Positions 1 through 9,700 of a stretch of DNA of 24,249 nt are shown here, in pieces. The position numbers and the translations under genes are program-made. Below the pieces are notes generated by a model that made no database searches, was not told the origin of the DNA, and saw only the letters and a program-made list of their open reading frames with translations. Where the stretch lies: NCBI GenBank assembly GCA_009801015.1, contig VHZZ01000784.1, positions 39,096 to 63,344 on the forward strand. Reading direction: 5' to 3'. Within the stretch, counting starts at the first letter, position 1; each line of letters opens with the position of its first letter. The DNA comes from Silene noctiflora. Its lineage: Eukaryota; Streptophyta; Magnoliopsida; Caryophyllales; Caryophyllaceae.

Positions 1-162
1 GAGTTGTATCTTTTCTGTTGTTATCATGTAATCAGTTGTAAACTACTTAATTGGTCTATTATCGACGTTTGATTATTACTTGCCTCGGGAAACCGGGATG
101 GTAGCGCCCTTATCTATTGGGGAAGGTCTTGTTAAGGCTCCTTGGTAGATGGGGGTGTTACA
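1..162 (+). mobile_element. 3' end of a gypsy-type LTR, cut by the window edge
   Basis: Similar to 4882-5050: both start near GAGTTGTATCTTT, share CGGGAAACCG and GATGGTAGC, and end in GGGTGTTACA. That ending is the usual CA-type terminus of this LTR group. It is joined directly to the decayed pol sequence from 163, in which no primer binding site or gag lies between. The simplest reading is a second, related element or solo LTR inserted into pol, with its left part outside the window. Confidence 0.7.
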
Positions 163-1678
163 CTAATGCGGCTTAAGGATGAGGTGAATGAGATGGGGAT
201 CCATATGATTCGGAAAGGGGATGTTCTTGGGGATTTGGGAGTTGAACCCGAACTTTACGAGGAGATTAATAATAAGCAGGCTAATGATCCTAAGATTCGA
301 GAGTGGAGAGATGGAGTAGAAAAGGGGACACGATTCGAGGTTTTCTGTTCATGCTGATGGGAGTGTTCAGTTTGATGGGAGATGGTGTATGGTGTGTACC
401 TAATGACGTAAAGATGAGAAAGATGATCATGACAGAGGCTCATTGCACTCCCTATTCAGTGCATCCAGGTGGTGATAAACTCTATAAGGATCTTAAGAAA
501 ACTTTTTGATGGCCTGGGATGAAAAGGGAGACAGATGAGTTTGTGGCTAGATGTTTAACTTGTCAAAGGATCAAAGGGGAGTAGCGAAGACCACAAGGTA
601 ATATTTAGTCTTTTGAGGTACCTGAGTGGAAATGGGACTCTATCTCTATGGACGTTATCGTGGGGTTACCGAGGATTTATCAGGGTAACAATATGATTTG
701 GGTAATAGTGGATCGACTGACAAAGTCGGCTCATTTTATTCCAATGAAGGATATTTGGAGTAAACTGCAGTTAGCTAATTGGTACAGGAAGAATGTGGTC
801 AGATTGCATGGTGCACTGAAAGACATTGTGTCAGAACGGGATGCGCGGTTTTTATCTGGGTTTTGGCAGGAGTTGATGGGAACTACCTTAAAGATGAGTA
901 CGACATTTCATCCTGCGACAGATGGGAAGACTGAGAGGATCATCAAGAATTTGGAGGATATGTTGAGGGCTTGTGTGATGGAGTTCGGGGGTAGTTGGGA
1001 AGATAAGCTGGACTTGATTTAGTTTTCCTACAAAAACAGTTTTCACACCAGTATTGGCATGCCACCTTTCGAGGCTTTGTATGGGAGGAGGTGTAGGAGT
1101 CCTATATGTTGGGATGATAGTGCCGAGGCAGTGGTTTTAGGACCACAGATGGTGCAGGATATGATTGAGCAAGTACGGTTGATCAGGCAGAAAATGAAAG
1201 CAGCCCAGGATCGGCAAAAGAGCTGTGCCGATTTGCATCGCAGGGACATCGAGTTTCAGGTGGGTGACAAGGTTCTTTGAAAGTGTCACCTATGTGTGGG
1301 GTGATGTGTTTTGGCAAGAAGGGTAAGTTAAGCTAAAATTTCATAGGACCCTATGAGATATTGGATCGAATTGGTGAGGTGGCTTATCGATGTACGTTGC
1401 CACCAGCTTTGGACCACGTGCATAATATTTTCCATGTGTCTCAGCTCCATAAGTATGTGAGTGACCCATCTCACGTACTAGAGGTTGAGAACTTCGAGTT
1501 AGATGAGTCCTTGACCTATATGAAAGTGCCAAAGGAGATCTTGGACCGCAAGGTGCGCAAGACTAGGAATGGTGAGACAGTGTTGTTGAAAGATTTGTGG
1601 ACCAATCACAATGTCGAGGAAGCCACATGGGAAGCGGAAGAGGCGATGAAGGAGCGATATCCACATCTTTTTAATTAG
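163..1678 (+). pseudogene. Decayed Ty3/gypsy chromovirus pol: integrase and chromodomain
   Basis: C-terminal part of pol in pieces. In order: the linker after RNase H (about 163-357), an HHCC zinc-binding region (about 420-580, HPGGDK and CLTC), the integrase core with its acidic residues in MDVIVGLP, SERDARF and HPATDGKTE (about 648-1000), the GPYEIL region (about 1345-1440), and a chromodomain-like end with NVEEATWE (about 1600-1678). Reverse transcriptase is absent. Breaks seen: a frameshift near 345-360; in-frame stops at 507-509, 582-584, 606-608, 1020-1022 and 1278-1280; a further frame change near 1280; and a stop at 1334-1336. It resembles the Tekay-type plant chromoviruses by recalled similarity. 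It is non-functional. Confidence 0.9.
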
Positions 1679-1912
1679 GTATGTTGGTTACGGGGACCTA
1701 ACCTTGTTCTTTTAAGGGGGTAGCAGATTATCGCGTGTGTTTTTGGGTCAATTTTGGGTCAGTTTTGAGTATGTTTCGGGTTGGTTGATCACAGTTTTGG
1801 CATGGTTCGGTTATGTTTTGGGTATGTCTCGGTTTTGGTCAGTGTTGGTGTTTTTTTTTACAGGTATGGGTTTGAACTTCGGGGACGAAGTTTGTTTTTA
1901 AGGAGTGAAGAT
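1679..1912 (+). mobile_element. Retrotransposon 3' untranslated tail and polypurine tract
   Basis: Follows the pol stop. It has a GT-rich stretch with repeated TTTTGGGT/GGTTTTGG words (1738-1850), then ACTTCGGGGACGAAGT (1875-1890), an inverted repeat common upstream of the 3' LTR in this group, and the purine tract AAGGAGTGAAGA ending at 1911, just before the LTR. Confidence 0.65.
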
Positions 1913-2239
1913 TGTAATACATCAGATTTCTATTCTTAGGCTACTCGTCCGAGTATGGAGTGCTCGACCGAGTAGCTGGCGTGGGTGTTCTGTCAGGCTT
2001 CTATTTGTCGTGCACTCGAGCGAGTAATTTGGTATTTGTTCGAGTGTGGCTAACTCGGTCGAGTGTGTCTCACTCGGTCGAGTGTCTTATACTCGACAAA
2101 GTGTTTGCTTCGTTACGGGTTTTTCTGCGGTTTGATTAAGATATATCGAGAAGCATATAATTATCGTGTTAACATATTAAAACATTTCATAATCAGTTAT
2201 AAGCACTTTTCACAAAAAACAAGAACGACGTTACCGCTT
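1913..2239 (+). mobile_element. 3' LTR, left part
   Basis: Starts TGTAATAC right after the purine tract, as expected for an LTR beginning TG. It carries an array of palindromic ACTCGNNCGAGT motifs (1943-2102). The rest appears to continue at about 4118, with foreign sequence between. The open frame 2063-2311 has no coding features. Confidence 0.6.
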
Positions 2240-4110
2240 GATGTAGTCTTAATTACCTCGCAAGTGAACGAGGTTCGTTTCACTTTTAAGGGTCGAACCA
2301 CAAGGAGCTAATTGCATTACTAGACGATTCTAAAAGATAAGTAAGCTAGGTCAACAAGATAACAAGGTTGGATACGAACTAAGAACTAGAATAAATGAAG
2401 AAGATAAACGAGCTAATTAGAATAAACTAGAAGGAAAGCAAATAAGAAAGTTGTAATCAATAAATTAAAGGCCTAAGACCCGACTTCTCCATCGACATTC
2501 GCCTCTATAGGTCTAATTTCTGTTAATTGGACACTAGAGTGGCAACAAGGAGGAAGACGGCTCTAATTCTCCCAACACCTCCTTTTCGGTCTCGGAGGTC
2601 GGAATCCTTAGACAAAACCTCAACTACCCAAGGAACACGCGTTTTCCCAAGGCAACCTAAGTCCTTCTAAGTCCAATTGGCCCAAATCTATTTCCGGGTC
2701 ATCTAACTCCTCCTCTCGGAGATCGAATTCAAACCCAAGTTATAGAGGCACCCCTCCCCTAAGTTCTCCCTTTCGGTCTCAAATAGGGTAGGTAAGGTGA
2801 ATGAAGTGAGGGGTTCCCGATTCCCGACCTAACCAACTATCGTTGGTGGACAAGGGTCAAAAACCAACAAACAACCCAAACTCAAACAATTAATCATGCA
2901 AATTCCTCCAACCAACCCTCACTAATCCTCCCCAACAACTAATCACTCATGGAATCAATCAAACAAACCACTCATTAGAAGAAAAACCGAGTCCTAATTA
3001 AAGGACTACTCACTAGTCATGTTGGTTAAGACAAAACAAATGATAAAGATTAAAACTTGGTACTTAAACATGTTGGAAGATGAACAATTACTAATTAGCA
3101 TGCAAATGAACAAACAAAGATGAGAAAACACTAATTAATCTATAATAATAACCAATAAAGCCTAAAGATAGAATCTTTAAGTACAAATGAATGAACTTTC
3201 ACACAAACAATTTATCAAACACCTTCTATGCATAACAAGAAACAATAAACTAGATGAAAACAACAAGTAAGGAAATGAAGGGAAAGTACACAAATGTAAA
3301 CAAATGAAAAAACAAACTAAAAGGGAGAAAGTTATACCGACAACAAAGGAAAGATTGAGTCTTTGATTAAATAATGAAGAAATCCTTGAATATCTTCAAT
3401 TACAAACCATTACCCAAATGTAAACTATTGAATTCTAGCTAAATAACTAAGTAATTAAGGCTTTGATTAAGGAAAGATTAGGGAAATGATTAGGGAAAGT
3501 TTGCATAAAAATAGACTAACTTCCAATATCTAGGGTTATGTCATAAGTTATTTCTCTATCTAAAATATGGCTCTCCTAAAAAATGAGGGTTTTTGTTATT
3601 TATACTAAGGCCCAAAACAACCATTACAAGAGTAAAAAATCAATAAAAGCCCAATTCACAATCTCATCCGGTGTATCAATACGTCGGTCGCCTCTTAGTT
3701 ACGCCCATAAGAGTAAAGTACACCCAACTCTGAAGATACACCCATAAGAGTAATTTTTACACCCTACGACCTTGAGTTACACCTTGACTAAAGTTGATAC
3801 ACCCAAGCTTGGACCAATACACCCATAGGAGTAATATTTTACACCCTACGCCCTTGATTTGCACCTTGCCTGATTGTGTTACACCCAAAAGGCTTCAATT
3901 CTTTACTTCTCCTCTTGCAATTGGTTCCGGTCTTTGTTCGATCTCCCTTTTCACCTAGAAATGCGTGAAATACTAAAAGAACCTAGCAAAGCCGTGAGTA
4001 AAGCTCATAGATGCAAATTGATCATAAAGCAAAGGAAGTTAACATGGAAATGCTTCAAATTGGGGTCGAGTTAAAGGTTTTTGGTCAAAATAATAGGGTG
4101 ATAACTAATC
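2240..4110. mobile_element. Unclassified insertion inside the 3' LTR
   Basis: About 1.9 kb with no coding similarity, rich in A and C and lacking long frames. It resembles non-coding dispersed plant repeats that contain a GGGTCGAACCACA-like block (here 2291-2303), but I cannot name the family. ACCGCTT occurs at 2233-2239 and again at 4111-4117 and may be the target duplication. A degenerate 81-bp tandem repeat lies near its right end. Confidence 0.4.
3701..3899. repeat. Degenerate tandem repeat, 81-bp unit
   Basis: Units start at 3738 and 3819 with ACACCCATARGAGTAA, each followed by TTTACACCCTACG and CCTTGA. A partial unit sits at 3701 (ACGCCCATAAGAGTAA). About two and a half diverged copies. 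Confidence 0.75.
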
Positions 4111-4117
4111 ACCGCTT

Positions 4118-5050
4118 CACCACCTATCCTAATCAATCCAAAGCTAGGGTTCTTCACTTTTGGGGGTTTTTACATCCTTGCATTCATAATCGTTGGGGAG
4201 GACCGAGCAGTGTATGCATGTAATGTGACGATCTTATGATTAACCAAGCAATTCCAGTGACCAAGTCTTGTTATACTTCTTGGAATTGCTTTTCAGGTAG
4301 GGTTTCCCTACTCAGTTGGTTGTGTAATCAGTATGTATGTAATGTGACGATCTTATGATTAATGTATGATTGAGTTATGATGTTGGTATTAGTATTGTTA
4401 TGGGTCCAATTTCGGGAGATGGTTTCAACCCCATGTTTGCCTCTTGTGGCTCCCGTCACAAGGGGGATGTGCACATTAATGATCTAGGTTCGCTCGTTGC
4501 GATGAGCGGGGTTTAGGTAGTAAGGCTGTGGTCCCCACTACTGGCGGCAATGATTACCTGTTGCGATGGGTAATCTGGTACGGCTACACACCTTTGTGTG
4601 TAGTTAGTTACTGGTTACTATGGAGTTCGGAGGATGTTTGTTACAGTTTAGTTTGGTTGTTTATGCATTATGATATATTAAATTGTTATACAGTTGGCTG
4701 ACCCCGTTTTAAGTTTTCAAAACTGTGGTGATCCATTTGGGGATGATGAGCAGTTGGTTTAGCTGGTGATGATGGTTGTTGATGTTGCTAGCGGGGTTTG
4801 GACTGGGCTGAGTCACCACCAGTTTTGTAGTCCGACTTCCGCCGAATATTGTCATTTTACATTTTGTCATCTTTGGAGTTTGAGTTGTATCTTTCTTTGA
4901 GACTTGTAATCGCTTAACTAAAGTTATTTCTTTTTAACATGTTTCATTATGGTTACTATGATGTACACTACCCCGGGAAACCGAGATGGTAGCACCCTTA
5001 TACATTGGGGTTGTCCTTGGTAGGGCACCTTGGTGTATAAGGGTGTTACA
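4118..5050 (+). mobile_element. 3' LTR, right part, ending GGGTGTTACA
   Basis: Ends at 5050 with the same terminus as 1-162. It contains a 32-bp direct repeat (4212-4243 and 4331-4362, GTATGYATGTAATGTGACGA and following bases). Between the copies is an 11-bp perfect inverted repeat, AAGCAATTCCA (4246-4256) and TGGAATTGCTT (4281-4291). The exact boundary with the insertion on its left is inferred. Confidence 0.6.
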
Positions 5051-5855
5051 GAAGGGAGGTAGGTTGGGGTGACTAGTGTCCTATTATAAGCTCGGGAGGG
5101 AGTTAGTAGGCGAATTAGAGGCGTTTCCCCTTAACATTTGTCATTTAGTTTAGTTAAATAGCTAAACAATCGTTAAAAGTTATATCCGACTTAGCTAAAC
5201 AATTAGAATTAAAACAGTTGTGATAATATATTGATTCAAGATTAAATTGATGTACCATAAAAAGAAACGGTAACAATACGAAACCAGACATTTGCCATAA
5301 TGATTTTATGTTTTGATATTTGGAGAATAAGAGTATTGAGTTTCCAATATTTGCCATGGTGAAATTAAGCTACACAAAGGGACAAAAAAAAAGACAAAAG
5401 GGTATTAAAATTTTCAATATATATAATACAGAAAGAGCCTTATTCAAGCTGCTCGTCCGAGCCTTGATGGCCAACGTATACATACACTTATTTGTCACTC
5501 TCCTTTCACAATTTATCCCATGGACAAATTCATGTTAAAATACTACCTTTAACCTAATGATACACATTTCTTGATTCTTTGTACTATTCCACAAATCTAC
5601 AAACTTGACATTTGTAGAGGTAGTGGACATCAAAAAAAACATAGCACACATGCAACATTAGTTACTACAAAAACTATCCACAATTATGTCATAAAAGACG
5701 CATTTGCGCCATTTCTTGATACCCAGTTCAGTATCACCATACTCGTGAATAATTTAATATTAATATTGTATAAAACGAAAGTTTTATGATATTAATATTA
5801 AATTAGATGAAGGGATGACAATACTAAAATTTTGTACTTGGTGAGATTGTATCAT
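5051..5855. other. Intergenic region, 3' flank of the NPF gene
   Basis: AT-rich sequence between the LTR end and the transporter stop codon, including its likely 3' UTR (roughly 5600-5855). The open frames at 5154-5357, 5320-5538 and 5571-5789 have no recognisable domain and AT-driven composition. Apart from the hairpin at 5750-5805 I see no other feature. Confidence 0.6.
5750..5805. repeat. AT-rich hairpin in the likely 3' UTR of the NPF gene
   Basis: Left arm 5750-5776 and right arm 5781-5805 pair over 25 bp with a 2-nt bulge and a GAAA loop. It lies about 50 nt past the stop codon, so the NPF transcript would fold here. It could be a tiny MITE remnant or an RNA processing or stability element. 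Confidence 0.65.
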
Positions 5856-6735
5856 TTAGTGACAAGCCGGACCGGTTGATTCCTCCAATTCAACCTCAAA
5901 ACCTTCAGCAACAAGCCACTTGTCCTTGTAGACGTACCACCTCGAAGCGAAAATGAAGAAGATGAAATTAACCAGACTAATGATCGCCAAGAGCCAATAG
6001 AAATTGTAAAGCCTTCCTTCGTTAAGGTTGTCCGCTAACCAAGGGTGTGAATGTCCGGTTAGTGAGTTAACCACGGTAACAATTACCGTACTAAGGAAAA
6101 ACCCTAGGGCAAGTGTGCTTAAAAACAATCCGGTACTCATTGTTTTCATTCCCTTAGGACATTCCCTTAGGAAAAAATCAAGTTGGCCGGCGTATATCAT
6201 CGCTTCACCGGCACCGGTCAAAATAAATTGAGGAATTAGCCAAAACACAGAAATTGGTAAAATGGCATTTTTATCATGTTCCACGCCAGTTACTTCGGCC
6301 ACACGCAACCTTTTGATCTCCGTTAAGGCGGCCACACCCATGGCCACGGTAGCAAGAAATAGGCCTACACCAACCCGCCTTAGTGGGGTTAGCCCTTGTG
6401 GATTTTTGAACAAACGGGCCGCAATTGGGGCCACTAGACGGTCATATATTGGGACCGTTGCTAGGATGCTAGCAATAAGAAAGGCAGTCATTGTTGCTGG
6501 AGGGATTTGAAATTTAGACCCGATACGACGATCCATGGTTTCGGCTTGTGAGACGGAAAATGTGGTCATTTGGGCATGGATGGTCCAAAACTCGATTGTT
6601 GTGGCCCAAATTGGGAGCATTCTTAAGATCATTTTCACCTCTTCTATATCTGTTAGAGTTTGTAGGTTCCATTTGCTTGCTTGGGCTGGGTTGTTTTCTA
6701 TTTCTGGGCCTTTTATGGCTGCCTTGTCCAAAAAC
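5856..6735 (-). CDS. NPF gene exon 5 (residues 301-593 and stop)
   Basis: The acceptor is TGTGTGTAG|G (AG at 6737-6736). It opens with FLDKAAI, a conserved motif of the family loop, and holds TM7 to TM12, H354, T358, E478 and Pro494 (equivalent to Pro492, the site of the Arabidopsis chl1-9 mutation). The C-terminus is ESTGPACH. The minus-strand frame stays open further upstream into intron 4, but that part has no family similarity. Confidence 0.95.
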
Positions 6736-9700
6736 CTACACACATAGCCCATCAACACTAAATTATTGGTGGTCCTCAATAGAATAATTTCTATTTTTAT
6801 ATTCATGAAAATTAGAAGATGCATGAAAATTATTTTCACTTGACATGAGTTACCTTTAAAAAAAAATACCGAAAATCTACATCGGATAATCATACTCAAA
6901 AATGAGATTTTGAAAACCGGATATCCGATACTTTTTTGAAACCGTATTGGATATACACGTATTGCTCACCCCTACCTACCTGGCTACCCACTATTTAACA
7001 TTGTTAATTGTTACTATTAAATACATTTCAAGACTTAAAATTGCATCGTTTTTTATACTCAATGACAATCGTTGCTTTTATTTACTTTATCTTTTTCAGC
7101 ACTAAAGTCGTTATATGAAACACAGGGGGCTGCATCTGCTTTAAGACGCCCTTGTCGATAGCCATCATAACCTTATTATTTGACTTAATAGCCAATAATA
7201 CATGTGCAATAATGTCAAAATAGTAGCCTAATTCCAAACTTCTCCAATGTTAGTTTATACGTTAACGTTGTGTTACACCAATAATAGATCATTATTGTGT
7301 AAGTCATACTACGAAACACAAGCCGTCCATGTTGTACAAGTTGCATTAGCATGTCAAAGATGCAGTATAAATTCAACCAATAATTAAAAGAGGAAGAAGT
7401 TCACCACAGACTAAAAAGACTTGCGTAGAAAAAAAAAAAAAAAAAAAAATAGATTGCTTCACATTTTGAACATGAGACTTTCTAGGTTACTCAACTACGT
7501 AGGCAAGAAAAAGATTTTTTTCTTTGGAAGAATACTTCCGTCATATTCATTTGTTTATCTTTTTTATTATTTGTGGGGATATTTTAATTAAAGGTAAATA
7601 AATGATTGAAACGGAGGGACGATGAAATATATCTTAATTAACTGCTAAGTGCTAAGCTACTCTCTCTGTCAAAATTATATCTGTGACTGTATTTATTATT
7701 TTGACGGCTATTTTAATTAAAGATAGCCAAGCGACTGAAATGACGGAAGTATGATTTAAAGTGAAGAAGTAAATTTTAAAAATAAAAATAGGATCACTTA
7801 ATTTTAGATCTTTCATTGTAAACAAAGGGTGGTCATGCTACCTGCTCCACTGTTTCATCTGATTCTAAGGTATCAAATAACCAAAATGAATATGCAAGTA
7901 GGGAACTTGTTTATTAAGAAACAAAGACACATCTCAGCTTTAATTTAGGTTTGTTTGGGTTGTCATGGCCGACACTAAAATTAAATCTTGTAAGAGGTAG
8001 CACTCGTTACTCCAAATCCAAAAAAAATAGTTAAAATTACTAATTTCTACCACTCAAAAATTTCTAAGAATACGGTCCTAGCGAAAATAGTTAAATGACT
8101 TTTGAAATGGTGATATCTTTAAGAAAAGTATATGATGTCCGGAATATGTAATAACCAATCTTTTTTGGTGCCAAGCTGCCTAAACTATGAAAAGCCCCCA
8201 CCAAAGCACAACTCAAAAGCTAAAACAAAATCTAGCAACTACATATATAAACCTTCCAAACTTTTCTAATTTTGACTTAACTTTTTGATACATAAACCTC
8301 CCCACCTTTATAACTTCTTATTAAAAAGAATCAATGGCAAAGGTGGTTTGATGTGGTGGCAAGAATAACATATTGGATGGTGTCCGGTTATTAAATAAAC
8401 AAAACGTCTTGCTTGTGATGGACATTATCCATCACAAGTTGAAGACGGATAGTGTCCCCTCACAATAAAGCAAGTGGGAGGACAAGTGGGTGGAAAATGG
8501 AGCATCTATATTTAGTGTCACTTGCATATTGTGAAAGGAGCACTATCCGTCTTCAGCTTGTGACGGATAGTGCCCGTCTTTAATGAGAATTTGTGTTAAA
8601 CAAAACTCGTTGGAAAAACAACACGAACTAACTACTCGTCTGACGGTCAATTGCGTGGGTGACCCCTTTACTCGAAGGAAGTAAATACCTCCTTCGGGTA
8701 ACCAAAATTCATCATTTTTTAAACTATGGTAAATTCAGATATACTTATAGAGTGTTCTAAAGGGCGGAAAATTTTAATGACGGTTTTTTGTTTGTTGTTC
8801 TCAATGTAATTATTTTATAAATTGGTCCACAATTACACTTATAAAGAGACAATTACTGTGGTCACGGATCGAGATGTGCACGTTCTAATCCGATCTTCAA
8901 AACCACGCAGATTGCATAAAAACATCCAAACTCTTCTAAGAAACTATCACTAACATTTTTATTTAAGACGGTCAAATAATAACATCGTCATAACACCGGT
9001 TTATAATCGTATGAAATATAATTAAATGACCTACTTGTTGTTTGAGTTAATAGATCAATGAGTTGTGTAGTCTTACAAAACTATTTCTAAAGAGACTTGT
9101 TTGCATGTTATTGATAAATATTGACGTCTCACCTAGATCAAACAGTTTTTCCTACTACTGAGCATGCATCATCATTAGCTATACTTGGATTGTTTTGCAA
9201 CTTGATGCATAATTCAACTACTTCTATTTAAGATATTCCATAAAACAACATGTCTTACATGCTAAGTTCGTTTAATACGCAATTTACTTCATTATAGTTA
9301 TTCGGGTTCTAGTCAAGTTTGAGTCCTTAACTTAGGTGTCGAATAAGATTCAAGTCGTATTATTCATTCAGGTCAGGTCGAATCAGGTTGATGTTACTAG
9401 GTCTACTACCCACACCCCTGTATTATTGTTATTTTGGACATTTTCATAAGCAAAGCATTGAAAAAAAGTCAAAAGGTCAAACATAATAAAACAGTAAAAA
9501 GTAAAAAGTTAGGCAGAAACTAACCGGAATTGCTTGCTATGGGGTAACTTTTGCTTCTTCTTGACACTAGTCTCAGCCATGTCATCAACGTTAAAAAGTT
9601 GTGACACGTCAGCAGGTAATTCCATTTTCCTATTTCTCCAAGCCGCAACAAAAACGGCAGCAAATTGAGTCAACGGACTCCCATCAAGCTTCTTAAAACG

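Larger units (their letters stand above)
6736..9524 (-). other. NPF gene intron 4 (about 2.79 kb)
   Basis: GT-AG intron after Arg301 in the cytoplasmic loop. It holds a poly-A run (about 7429-7449), two small Stowaway-like MITEs (7533-7620, 7658-7751), a foldback MITE (8404-8592) and a small hairpin (8669-8700). 9300-9415 carries GGTTC/GGTC-rich degenerate sequence like that at 20370-20525. No coding similarity was seen; the stretches 6900-7427, 7800-8400 and 8710-9300 show nothing else. Confidence 0.88.

Noticed and set aside
1043..1249. Minus-strand open frame over the pol remnant (also 255-443, 1341-1532)
   Set aside because: Antisense to clearly recognisable integrase and chromodomain sequence.
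6028..6787. Plus-strand open frames at 6028-6231, 6262-6510, 6535-6747 and 6548-6787
   Set aside because: They lie antisense to exon 5 of the transporter, which has clear family similarity; these frames have none.
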